From: Lateolabrax maculatus
Lineage: Eukaryota; Chordata; Actinopteri; Acropomatiformes; Lateolabracidae
Reading direction: 5' to 3'
Length of the DNA stretch: 64,000 bases
Assembly (NCBI GenBank): GCA_031216445.1
Contig: CM062204.1
Coordinates: 15,621,001-15,685,000 of the forward strand
Shown: piece by piece, positions 54,871-64,000 of the stretch
Position numbering within the stretch: the first letter of the stretch is position 1
Layout of the letters: each line of letters begins with the position of its first letter
Made by a program: the position numbers and the translations under genes
Notes under the pieces: model-generated
Database searches by the model: none
The model's input: the letters and a program-made list of their open reading frames with translations, nothing else
What the model was told of the DNA's origin: nothing

Positions 54871-54912
54871 CAGGTGCGCACAGAGGCGTCACCTGGATAT
54901 AAGGGCGACCAA
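54871..54912 (-). promoter_or_regulatory. Probable ZP gene promoter (TATA-like element, E-boxes, CCAAT)
   Basis: Reading on the minus strand towards ATG 54832 there is ATTGG (inverted CCAAT, about 54912), CTTATATCC (about 54903-54895), CAGGTG (54895-54890) and CACCTG (54876-54871). E-boxes near the start are typical of oocyte ZP genes controlled by FIGLA. Binding here is inferred only, and their position at or after the expected start site is atypical. Confidence 0.4.
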
Positions 54913-54919
54913 TTAAGAG

Positions 54920-56300
54920 TGATCAGAGGACGCACCAATTACAAAGCTACGTGTGCACAGACGGTGAGGCTGAATAGGAAATGTTAGAAAATGTGCCGTA
55001 ATACTTGAGTACGTCTTTAGATCCTCATCGTGATTGTGATGTTTCGTGTGTAATTGTCTCAGTTTAAGCAGGTCAGCTCGTTCTCAGTCATCTATTTAAG
55101 TGGCTGTACTGATGAGGTTTACCTCTACACACACACACACACAGAGCTGCGTCTCAAGGTGTCACGGTGGGGCTTTTAAGAACCTACAAATGTATATTTA
55201 TGTTCCTGAAATCAACACTTGGCCTCAGAGAGTGAGATCAAAATGTTTGTATTTTTCCACCCAGTAAGGCCTCTGATTATATCTAGCCATATCTTTGATG
55301 CATTTGAAAAATATGACAACCTTTCAGAAATGTCTGATGTATTTTAACATTGTTTTTGAAAAAGACTTTTCCTACATTGCTAATTTGAAAGTTGAATTAA
55401 GTTAAAAGTAGTGTAGGGAATTTATCTTGGAAGCCTTTTTTTAAATATTGGTTGAAATTCTCTTTACATCCTGACAGCAATCAATAAATCAAATGCTCTG
55501 ACTGCTGTCGCAGGCCTGTATTAAGCCCGTCCAATCATTTCATTCGACCTGCGCGAAATTATTGGATCTTCCAGACATTTTCAATATTCTGTCTGTGCTC
55601 TGTCGTGGACTCATCCTCCAGCAGTAGTCAGGCACTGCGCGTTCATGTGTTTTGGGGGAGCGGCTTTGGAGGGAGGCCTGATGGGAGGGGTGGGATTTTT
55701 AAGGTTGGATACCTTCAACATCTAGTTTATCTTGCTGGTTTCTCCAAAGTTACCCACCCCAGCTTTAATTAGGCTTGTTTTCATGCAAACCTTAACCAAA
55801 CTGACAACTTCACAAGCAGCCAAATCCTATTGGACCTATGCCTATTGTTTTGTCAGGTTGGTATTGGTTATAACCTGTGCTAAGTATAACCTACACTAAG
55901 TGGCAGCTACAGACCAACACTTTGTATACTTGGGTGTTGGGCAAATGTGACTGTGGTGGACTCTCAGTTACTCTGTCGCTGCAGATTTGCAGTGGGCTGC
56001 ATCGGGACGGACGGGCCGTAAGCCTGAGTGTCCAGAGACAATGACGGGAGCCTCTGGAATTAATCTGAAAAGTTCCGACTTTTGGATCTTAAATCCTACA
56101 GTGACGGCTGTGGTTATCAGTCGGATGTTATGGGAATGTCACTGACAGTTCAAAAGGACTCGGTAGACTTGGGAGCTGGGCAGTGAAGGACAAAGGGATT
56201 TGTTGTGGGGAGATGTGCGCTGCGTAACAACTTCAGCTCACTGTTGCTGAGTGTGGCCTCTGCAGCCAATCTACAGTCTACAGTCTACAGCGGCTCTTTG
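54920..56300. other. Intergenic DNA, no gene recognised
   Basis: The spacer contains a short CA run (55131-55142) and a GC-richer segment around 55490-55700 with TCCAATCATTTCATTCG, which looks like a diverged repeat. No exon structure was found. Confidence 0.45.
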
Positions 56301-56309
56301 AAGCTGTAC

Positions 56310-56700
56310 TCTAAATGCTCTTCATGCTCACAATGACAATGCTAACATGCTGGTGTTAAGCAAGCATCATTTTTACTATGTTTACCATCTTAGTGTAATG
56401 TTTTAGCATGCTGAATGCGTGAAAGTCTGAACCAAATTTCATGGTAATCCATCTCATAATTGTTGAGACATTTCACTTAAAACCACAAATTTAAAAACCT
56501 TGTGGTGGCAATAGAGGAACAGTCAGGGATCACCAAAGTGATTAGGATAAATTGTCAGGGACACATGGATGTCTTTGCAACATTTCATGGCAATCCATCT
56601 TGTAATTGTAGATATTTTAGTCTGGACCAAAGTGGTGGGCAGACCAACAGACGACATTGCCATCCCTAGAGCCATGTTGCTAGAATTGGATGTGATCCTC
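56310..56700. repeat. Interspersed teleost repeat, longest copy in the window
   Basis: It runs from CACAATGACAATGCTAACATGCTGG through GAACCAAATTTCATGGTAATCC and CACCAAAGTGATTAGGATAA to GTCTGGACCAAAGTGGTGGGC..CCATCCCTAGAGCCATGTTGCTAG. The duplicated internal phrase (ATTTCATGG..AATCCATC) is characteristic. It is probably a non-autonomous element; no coding capacity remains. Confidence 0.7.
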
Positions 56701-57454
56701 TGAAAATATGGATTTGTGTCTAATAGCTTATGTTGTTGTTGGTAAGATATTCCCAATGTACAGCCTGTTAAGATATTTAAGGGGGTAAGGGATTTCTCAA
56801 AATTTAGTATAAATTTTGTGGACACAAAACACAAAATATGCAACAGTCCAAGTTCGAAATAAGATTATTTTCAGCATTTATTCCTGAAAGATTTCACTTT
56901 TTTAAATCAGGTCTTTTCAGCAGCAGCTACTTCTGTATAATGTCTGTCCAAAGGACACCCACCGCACAATGGAAGTTGAATTGGACTTTCTGTAGAGGCC
57001 CACATGTTGTGATGGGAATAGAAAACTCCAGTGACTCAGATGTGACGTGCAAGGGGAACCAGCACTCTTAAGCACCCACTCACCATTCACTGTGAGGATA
57101 TGACAAACCATCAGGGGTCATATATAATGGTTTCAATCTTGACTTCTATTCACACTTATTTCCAGGAGAAAATACTTCCCCTGCTCCATTCGTATACCCT
57201 CTGATAATAATACAGCCCTCGAATGATTTTCATCTCAGCAGTACTACAATAAATTGGAAACTTACACTAATGGCTCTATCAGAGCCCAGTCAGCATTGCA
57301 CAAAGTTATGTAACACAGAATGTGTGAGAAATGTACTCACTCTAAATGAGATATTTGGTTTCAATAGGTTAAACTAAGCTTCAACAAAACCTAGCCCAGT
57401 TCGGGCCTTCCATGTGTTACCACAATTGAGTCACAAAGCTAAGCATTCCATTTT

Positions 57455-57855
57455 AATTATAATAATATTAATTATTATTGGTAATTGTGACAACATTTCT
57501 TACTATTTTCTGAAGTTTTACAAACCAAACAACAAATTGGTTAATGGAGAAAATAATCAGCAGATTAATCCATAATAAAAGTAATCATTAGTTGCAGCCC
57601 TATGTAAAATAGTAAATAGTAATAGTAAATAAAATTAGCTCCACCTCGAGCAGTTACAATAGTAAAATGCGGCTTGCAGATTGATTACTAACAATCTAAT
57701 AATGTCATGTATAATAATATATCAGCCACAGGGGACATTTTACTGCATGTAGTACTTTTACTTTGATACTTTAAGTGCATTTTGCTGATTATACATACAT
57801 ACTTTGATTAGGTAACATTTTAAATGCAGGATCTTATTTTTACAGTGTGGTATTA
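57455..57855. repeat. Two adjacent MITE-like fragments
   Basis: Positions 57455-57602 end GTAATCATTAGTTGCAGCCCT, the terminus of the family at 21168 and 39668. Positions 57603-57855 (GTAGTACTTTTACTTTGATAC, TAAGTGCATTTTGCTGATTATAC) match the repeat in the pde6h copy 2 intron. Confidence 0.6.
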
Positions 57856-58555
57856 CTACAACTGTAGGAGAGGGGAGCCTTTAGTGGAGCTCCACGCCAA
57901 ACCACAGAAAAAATACATCACGCTTCCTGTTTTACTCAAATCTACCTAGTAGCTGTACATACTGTACCTTCTCTCTTTTGGCAGTGAGCCATGTATACTG
58001 GTTATTTGATTCTTGCCTCATATTATTATACCGGCCACAGATGACCCAAGTGGGAAGGTGTCAGTATAATTCCTGATTTGTTTCCAGGTTGGGCTGCTCG
58101 CACTGAGTAAAACTGTATTGTCAACAAATGAGTGAGTGGTTGGTTAAAGAGCGCAGGAAGCAACTATGGTATGTATCCTCATCCCACCTTCAGGATTTCC
58201 TCAGTCCGTGGGGTCTTTACTGAGAGACCACGGCCTGAGGGGAGATAAGACAGAGGCAGAGAATAGCTGAGGAATGTTGGAAGAAGAAAATATAAATAAA
58301 TGTTCCTTTACTGTTTTTATATACTGCTTATTTGAAGAAATAAGAAGGTCCATAGCAACTCAAGCTTTCTCTCATCCGAGACAGGTGATAAAAGGCTTTA
58401 CTACATATGCACTGTCTGCCAAGTAATCCCCTAATAACATGGTATCATTTGACTGCAGCCAATAATAATACCTATCTGACAGTATCTATTTTAAATACGA
58501 CAGTTTGTGGTTAAAATATGACCGTTTGTCTTTATCTGGAGAGCAGAGTATTTTA

Positions 58556-58618
58556 ATGTACTCCTTCCATAGACTGTATTATGTTTTATTCCTGCTTCTG
58601 GTGGCCACCTTTAAAAAT
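58556..58618 (+). pseudogene. Diverged copy of the first coding exon of the EMP-like gene
   Basis: Positions 58590-58609 are identical to 61259-61278 (TCCTGCTTCTGGTGGCCACC), followed by TTTAAAAATGTAAGT against ATTGACAATGTAAGG. The frame is open from ATG 58556, encodes 21 residues (MYSFHRLYYVLFLLLVATFKN) and meets a GTAAGT donor in phase 0, as the real exon does. Downstream intron sequence is also collinear with the gene's intron. It could be an exon relic or a usable alternative first coding exon. The word pseudogene is provisional. Confidence 0.45.
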
Positions 58619-58813
58619 GTAAGTGAGTTTTCTGCTCACCCTACCCCTTTGTGTTCCCATTTAACAGTGGTACCAGAGGAAAAAACGAAATGTCTTATAG
58701 TCAACTTATGAGTTTAGAAATGTCAGAAAAAGGTTTCCCACATATATTATATGAATTACATTTCCATGTATTATGAAACCACTTGAGAATACCCAGGATT
58801 TGAATGTCAATAC

Positions 58814-58818
<5 letters not shown>

Positions 58819-58867
<49 letters not shown>
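58819..58867. repeat. (TG)n microsatellite
   Basis: About 24 TG units, lying inside the duplicated EMP intron sequence. Confidence 0.95.
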
Positions 58868-58868
<1 letters not shown>

Positions 58869-59139
58869 GGTATTTTGCCACCCAAAGAGTCGCAAAGTCA
58901 AATTTTCATACACATTGTGCATTAAAAAGAGAAAATAATATAATACAGAATTCGATTATTAAGCGCTTGTGTAAGGGCAAAATGAATGGGTCTATCTACA
59001 CTGGTATGCACGTACATGTGTGGGAAAGAAAAAGTTTTAACAGTTTATGGCACAGCAGCTATGTAAAACATTTACCAAATATTTACATGTGATGCAACCA
59101 CTTTATGGGACTTGAAGTCCTTGATATCTGTTCACTTCT

Positions 59140-59262
59140 AACCTATTCTGTGTCTGTATTTGATGTATTCCATTGTATGTTTTGTATGATGAACCCTGGG
59201 GGAGTAGTAGCTTTATCTGGAAAAATGTGTTTTAAAAAATAAAGAACTGGACCCTGATTATG
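59140..59262 (+). repeat. Probable LINE 3'-tail fragment
   Basis: ATGTATTCCATTGTATGTTTTGTATGATGAACCCTGGGGGAGTAG followed by an AATAAAG end resembles the 3' tail of a common teleost LINE (ATGAACCCCAGGAAGAGTAG..AATAAA). Assignment is from memory of the motif. Confidence 0.4.
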
Positions 59263-59313
59263 TATGAGGTTTATTACACGATCTACAATAGCTCAACATG
59301 GCTTTGGTTGCCA

Positions 59314-59336
59314 CCCCCCCCCCCCCCCCCCCCCCC
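59314..59336. repeat. Poly-C run
   Basis: Twenty-three consecutive C residues; a likely site of length variation or of assembly uncertainty. Confidence 0.9.
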
Positions 59337-59339
59337 TTG

Positions 59340-60200
59340 GCGGAGCGTAGTGTTTCAGTGTGCTTGGAATAAACTGAGCTTTTCCAAAACGATGACGTAG
59401 GCCAGCCCATTGAGGGTCGAGGGCTGTGAGGCACTACAGTAGGAAAACGTTCAGCCGCCTCTAACTTTCCCTTATTTTGTAAATACCAGATTTACACTTC
59501 TCAGTGGTGAAACCTCCCACGTCCTGTTGCAGGATTTTGACTATCATGGTGGACAGTGAGAACCACACTGGACATCCCATCATGCTTCTTGTCCTCTGCT
59601 GGCAACACACTCGACATGTGTAACTGCATCAAGAGCGGAATCAATGTAGTCTAATGTGAGTAGACAGGCACACTGAATAATCTATTGAAGGCTTTTTATT
59701 GATTTACATTGATTTTAATTTCACTCTCTTGCACAAATCGATACTACATCTACACGAGCCGATATTTCATTTAACTTTTTACCTGATTGAAATCGTTGCC
59801 ATCAGATTGTGAAGACGAAGATGTTGCTGGTGTCATACCACTACCACCACCACCACGTCCCATATTTCTCACTCTATCTCACTCTATATTTTCTCAACTC
59901 ACTGTGTCTAAAATCCCGAGGTACACTTGCACTGCTCTTCAAGAGATGTTTATGTATGTCCGTCATATTCAAAGGAAACAACTGTGCAGCTGCAGCTGTG
60001 GTGGCCAGATGGTTGCGAAGAAGGGACACCCAGGTGAGAAACTGAAAAGAAATCAGTTTGAAGGGGAGCCTGAAGAGAAAACAGAGCATAAACAGTCATA
60101 CACGAAGCAGCTAAAAGTGTTTAAAAAAAAAAAACCCCATGAGCTTGGAGACTTTCTCCTCTTTGTGGAGAAGGGGGGCAACCTGAAGCCGTCTGCTCCC
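59340..60200. other. Region upstream of the EMP-like gene, no confident gene
   Basis: A 188-codon plus-strand open frame (59787-60353) crosses this region but has no recognisable domain, repeat-free conservation or splice support. It overlaps the probable promoter and first exon of the EMP-like gene. The region becomes GC-richer towards 60300. Confidence 0.4.
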
Positions 60201-60299
60201 TCAGGACCTTTCATCGAGGGGGAAAAAAATCCCAAAAATAGTGGGTGGGGCCTGGTGAGAGGAAAGAGAGGGAATGGAGAAGGAAGACAGGGTGATGTG

Positions 60300-60383
60300 T
60301 GTGCTCTGAAGTCAAAGCTGGGTGGGTCTACAGGGTTTCACATTCCCAAATAACTCCCGGGTCGTGCGTCAAAGCGCTTTCAG
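60300..60383 (+). other. Probable non-coding first exon and promoter of the EMP-like gene
   Basis: A strong donor (TTTCAG|GTAAGG) at 60383/60384 follows GC-rich, CpG-containing DNA (CTCCCGGGTCGTGCGTCAAAGCGC). The next good acceptor (GTTTTCAG, ending 61203) lies nine bases before ATG 61213. EMP/PMP22 genes normally have a non-coding first exon. The upstream CCAAAAATAG (60232-60241) and GTGGGTGGGG are CArG-like and KLF-like. The 5' edge is a guess. Confidence 0.5.
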
Positions 60384-60749
60384 GTAAGGTTTATCCACGC
60401 TATTTCCATCTTGTGAAGTTATATCTTGTGAGTGTGAGGCGCTCTTACGCATGGTTGGTGTGATTTTTAAAAAAAATTTTGTTGCTGTTGTTGTTGCGTA
60501 GAGCGAAGGGAAAGTTTACTTGAGGCGTTGGACAGATTTTTCACCAGCACTTTGAAGAACTGTGCGGATGTGACTGTGAGCGCTTAAAAAGTATTAAAAG
60601 GATGCGCGACTAACAAACCCTGCAGATACACACCGAGCTGAAGAGGCCACGGTGTTTGTGTGTAGGTGTATGAGTTAGAGGTGCGTTTAGTGTTATTTTA
60701 TGGCGTCGTATTCTCGCGCTCTTTTCAAAGTTGTTGACCGTGGTACAGG

Positions 60750-60751
<2 letters not shown>

Positions 60752-60783
<32 letters not shown>
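60752..60783. repeat. (GT)n microsatellite
   Basis: About 16 GT units in the first intron of the EMP-like gene. Confidence 0.95.
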
Positions 60784-60784
<1 letters not shown>

Positions 60785-61212
60785 CGTCCAAACAAACGCG
60801 CCTTTCTTGTCGACGGAAGCCGTCCAAAGCCGTGAAAGATGAGCAAACGGATAAGGGTTTATGTTTATGTGCAAATGGATGGTTATTAGTTTGAGCTTTC
60901 CAACGAAAGAAAATAGTTTTTTTTTTATTTATTTATTTTATTTTTTTAAAGTTTTAAGATGGTTAACCATTGGTTGAATGCGTCTGACAGCAGATGTGTG
61001 TTATCCAGTCATGTGTCTGTGTGAGAGACCTATGGGGCGAGTTTGGGCTTGCATGGGAAGGCTTTCCTCTGTGTTTATTTTTTCTTTGTTTGAGACAATA
61101 TTTATTTAAGACAGCTGTGTGCGTGTGTGCGTGTGTGAATTCATGTTGAAAACATAAATAATGGTGTCCATCCTTCCGCCTTTCCCATGTTACCAGTTTT
61201 CAGAAGGCCAAG

Positions 61213-64000
61213 ATGTTGATGCTGGCTGGAATCGTTGTTCTGCACATCACCACTATCATCCTGCTTCTGGTGGCCACCATTGACAATGTAAGGGAATAAT
61301 ATTTTCGTTTGCCTTTCCATTGAACACACACCTGAACAAAAGATTTTATCTGAGTTAAATGGCAACCAGTGACTCCTAGATTTTTTTTTTTTTTTTTCCA
61401 GAGCAAATACAAACCCCTCAAGCATTAAGCCATTAAATGGAAAATATGGGATTGAAAATTGGTATTTCGCCACCCACACTGTGGCAAACATTGCTGAATA
61501 GGTTAACCATGTGTCAACACAGTAAATCTGCAAAACTTTTACTAAATGTTTCTTTACATGTGAGTAGTTGCTGCTGTCGTGTCTTGGTATCTTGTGTTTA
61601 TTCCTATCCTCCTCTGTTTTCAGGCCTGGTGGATCACTAATACAGTCTCAACTGACTTGTGGGGCAGGTGGGAGTTGGCGAACACAGTCTGGCATTACAC
61701 CAACTTGAAAAACTACCCAGAGGGTAAACTCCGTGAATGTTTTAGTGAATACTTTTACAATAGAGTTCATATGTTGACTTGATTTGACTGGAGATTGTTA
61801 AGATGCAGAAACAGAAAGGGTGCTGATCAGGGAATTGTAAATATAAATATATTTCATATGATAAAATTGTTGGTGAAATTCTACAATATGTTCACAAGTT
61901 AACAGTAGTTTATTAATGTTAATAGTATTAATAGAGCTGTTATAATGGAGATATAGTGCCTCAAGGTGAATGTTGCCTTGTATCTGTGTTGTTGTTGACC
62001 CCTTCACTGACTGTGTTTTGTCGTCATGCTGCTACAGAACTTCTCCAGACGGTTCAGGCCACCTCAGTGCTGGCCTGCGTTTTTTCCATTCTGGCCTTGT
62101 TTGTGTTTGTGGCTCAGCTGTTCACCCTGCCCAAAGGCCAGAGGTTCACCTTCACCGGCATTTTACAGCTAATCGCCTGTAAGTAACCTGGAGTCAAAAG
62201 CCTGACCTGCAGCTGTACAAAATATTGATTTATTTGCTTGCTTCTTAACGATGAGATTTTTACATTTCCATGGAGAATGTGTGCCCCATGCTTGACTGAA
62301 AAGGACTTAAATATCCAATATGGTGGCTGCCGATACACAGCTTTCATTGGCTGGCTACAGCAGCAGTTTTAAACAAACTTAACGGTAAATTTTCTCTAAA
62401 AGAAGAACAAACAACTGCACTTAAACTTTACGTTGATAAGAAATATGTGTTTACCGTACTTCTAACAGGACGTACCATCCGACAGGATGGCATTTCGTTG
62501 CTCTGATTGGTTGTCTCCACCCCGTCAATAACGACCGTTGAAAATCGAAAACATGAATTAAGAGGTTCCAGACTAATACACATTTAAGAATTAGTCTGGC
62601 GATGCCAGGCTAGAGGAAGAGCAGAGCAAAAAAATAAGTTGAGGTGTGTCCCTTACAACATTGTGAGCATGTCTGGACCTCTGTTCGCATCCCATACATG
62701 ACACCTGACACAAAGTCTATGGAAGCAGAGCTTAGCAGCAGCATGTACAGTGTTTCTGCATGATAGTGTTAAAACAAACATGGATGCAGATACAGAAGGT
62801 CAGTGATTTTCACTCATGTACGATCCAGGCTCAAGAGTCTGCAGGCTTTCAGTTTAACCAAAAACTACATGAGCTGGTTTGTTAATCTGTAGAATATCAG
62901 GCTTCAATGACACATGATTGAAAATCACTGCAGTAGAGTAAAACACTCTTTGGATTAATATTCTCAAACTTCAGCCTCTCGGTCTTAAATGTCACACTGA
63001 GATGGTGTTTTCACAACACATTGCTTCAGTAAATGTAATGTATTTTTTGGTGGTATTTGTTGGTTTAAATAGGATGTCAGGGCAGGAGTAAATATTGTTC
63101 AAATGTGGCTGAAACCAAAGTAATATCTTTCGAGGTGAGAGGCAACAGGAAGTGATTGTTGTATGTGTGTATTGTTGTATGTAAATATGTGAAGATATTT
63201 TAATTGCGATTACTCTGCTGATTATTTGATAAATTTATCGATAAATGGTTTGTCAGTTAAATAATGATGACATTGTGACGCATGCCCATCACAATTTTTT
63301 AAGAGCCCACAGTGAGTTTAAATTGCCTATTTTGTTCAACCATCAGTCAAAAATCCAAAAGGTATTCAGTTTAATATCATAGAAGGCTAAGAAAAACAAC
63401 AAATATTCACATTTCAGAGGTGGGAACAAGATAATATTTGGTATTTTTGCTTAAAAAATGAGTTAAGCTATCAATTGATTATCAAAATTGTTGCCAATTA
63501 TTTTTCAACCAATAAATTAATCGACTACGCGTTTCAGGTCTAGTGCTTATTGTTGGTCGTATATTTATATAAATACTTCATGAATAATAAAAATACTTCA
63601 TGAATAATAAATGTAGACAGAAGGTCTTTAAACTGCAATATATTTTTTATGTCACACTACAATTAAATAAAGGATTATCTTTGGCACTGCGACTAGTACG
63701 TAAAGGGGATTTTAACATGTATTGGCATGAGTTTATATAATTGGAAAATGAGCAAGGTGAAACTGTCATGTTTCTCATTTCATTGTGATTGCAGTAGAAC
63801 AGTCCTCGTCCATGAGCCTTATCTCATAATAAGAAAAATAATGACTTCTTAATTGCCTTGTCTGGGTGTATGTAACAATATTCCCCTTTTCTGTCCTGCA
63901 GGCCTGTGTGTAATGATAGCAGCCTCAATCTACACGGCCGAGTTTCACACTGACGACACAGAGGGAGGGTACGGACACTCTTATGTCCTGGCCTGGATCT
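61213..64000 (+). CDS. EMP/PMP22-family tetraspan membrane protein, partial at the window end
   Basis: Member of the PMP22/EMP/claudin-like family of small four-pass membrane proteins. Coding exons 61213-61287, 61624-61723, 62038-62178 and 63902-64000 join in frame. The window ends inside the last one, leaving about 138 residues. Visible parts: TM1 (MLMLAGIVVLHITTIILLL, then VATIDN); first extracellular loop with AWW and DLW; TM2 (ATSVLACVFSILALFVFVAQL) and the family motif QLFTLPKGQRF; TM3 (ILQLIACLCVMIAASIYT); and the GYGHSYVLAWI start of TM4. Exon boundaries match those of EMP1/EMP2/PMP22. LCVMIAASIYT and AWW favour EMP2, while the N-terminus favours EMP1, so I leave it unnamed. Oddities: the loop cysteine pair and the N-glycosylation sequon of the family are missing (LWGRW..WHYTNLKN). 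Confidence 0.88.
62460..62615. repeat. Palindromic MITE-like repeat in the EMP-like gene intron 4
   Basis: CCAGACTAAT (62567-62576) and ATTAGTCTGG (62591-62600) form an inverted pair within GTTCCAGACTAATACACATTTAAGAATTAGTCTGGCGATGCCAGGCTAGA, a phrase frequent in teleost genomes. Confidence 0.5.
63195..63545. repeat. MITE-like repeat upstream of the last visible EMP exon
   Basis: GATTATTTGATAAATTTATCG, GTTCAACCATCAGTCAAAAATCC, CAATTGATTATCAAAATTG and AAATTAATCGACTACG follow the same order as the family at 21168 and 39668. Confidence 0.55.

Noticed and set aside
59787..60353. 188-codon plus-strand open frame upstream of the EMP-like gene
   Set aside because: No recognisable domain, no supported start context, runs of K and P from homopolymers, and it overlaps the probable promoter/first exon of the EMP-like gene. 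It is kept only as a note in the region description.

Overview
The window is nuclear DNA of a bony fish, most likely a spiny-rayed (percomorph) teleost. The evidence is compact spliced genes with GT-AG introns, TATA-driven tissue-specific promoters, abundant CA/TG and CT microsatellites, several small interspersed repeat families that I recognise as common in teleost genomes, and a gene set of cone PDE6 gamma, rbfox2, an egg-coat ZP gene and an EMP/PMP22-family gene. Nothing prokaryotic, viral or CRISPR-like is visible. Most open frames in the window are accidental. The real genes were recovered by joining exons at splice sites.

Left part (0.7-7.4 kb): two head-to-head copies of the cone phototransduction inhibitor pde6h. 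One is on the minus strand (CDS 1541 to 1208) and one on the plus strand (CDS 5991 to 6868). Both encode 75 residues, with the same exon structure, a non-coding first exon, and a promoter pairing GGGATTAG (CRX/OTX type) with a TATA-like box. Their last exons are almost identical while the penultimate exons have diverged.

Middle part (about 8.4-43.9 kb, minus strand): the splicing regulator rbfox2. Thirteen coding exons give a 457-residue protein, with a CpG-rich first exon at 42.6 kb, a complete RRM split over four exons, and the family C-terminus ending RFAPY. The introns hold microsatellites, MITE-like repeats and a candidate alternative first exon at 31.75 kb.

Right-middle part (45.5-54.9 kb, minus strand): a 17-coding-exon egg-envelope gene of about 1204 residues. 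Its order is signal peptide, four N-terminal ZP-N-like repeats, trefoil domain and complete ZP module, resembling the teleost ZPAX-like group. A single 1.2 kb exon inserts a proline/tyrosine-rich linker of about 350 residues between ZP-N repeats 2 and 3.

Right part (54.9-64.0 kb, plus strand): repeat-rich intergenic DNA, then the first four coding exons of an EMP/PMP22-type tetraspan gene that runs off the window. This gene lacks the usual extracellular cysteine pair. A diverged copy of its first coding exon, still open and with a strong splice donor, lies 2.7 kb upstream.

The genes do not form one pathway: cone signalling, neural/muscle splicing, egg coat and epithelial membrane functions happen to be neighbours. 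The points most worth following up are the pde6h pair (shared promoter grammar, identical last exon), the proline-rich expansion of the ZP gene, the cysteine-less EMP and its upstream exon copy, and the possible second rbfox2 promoter.
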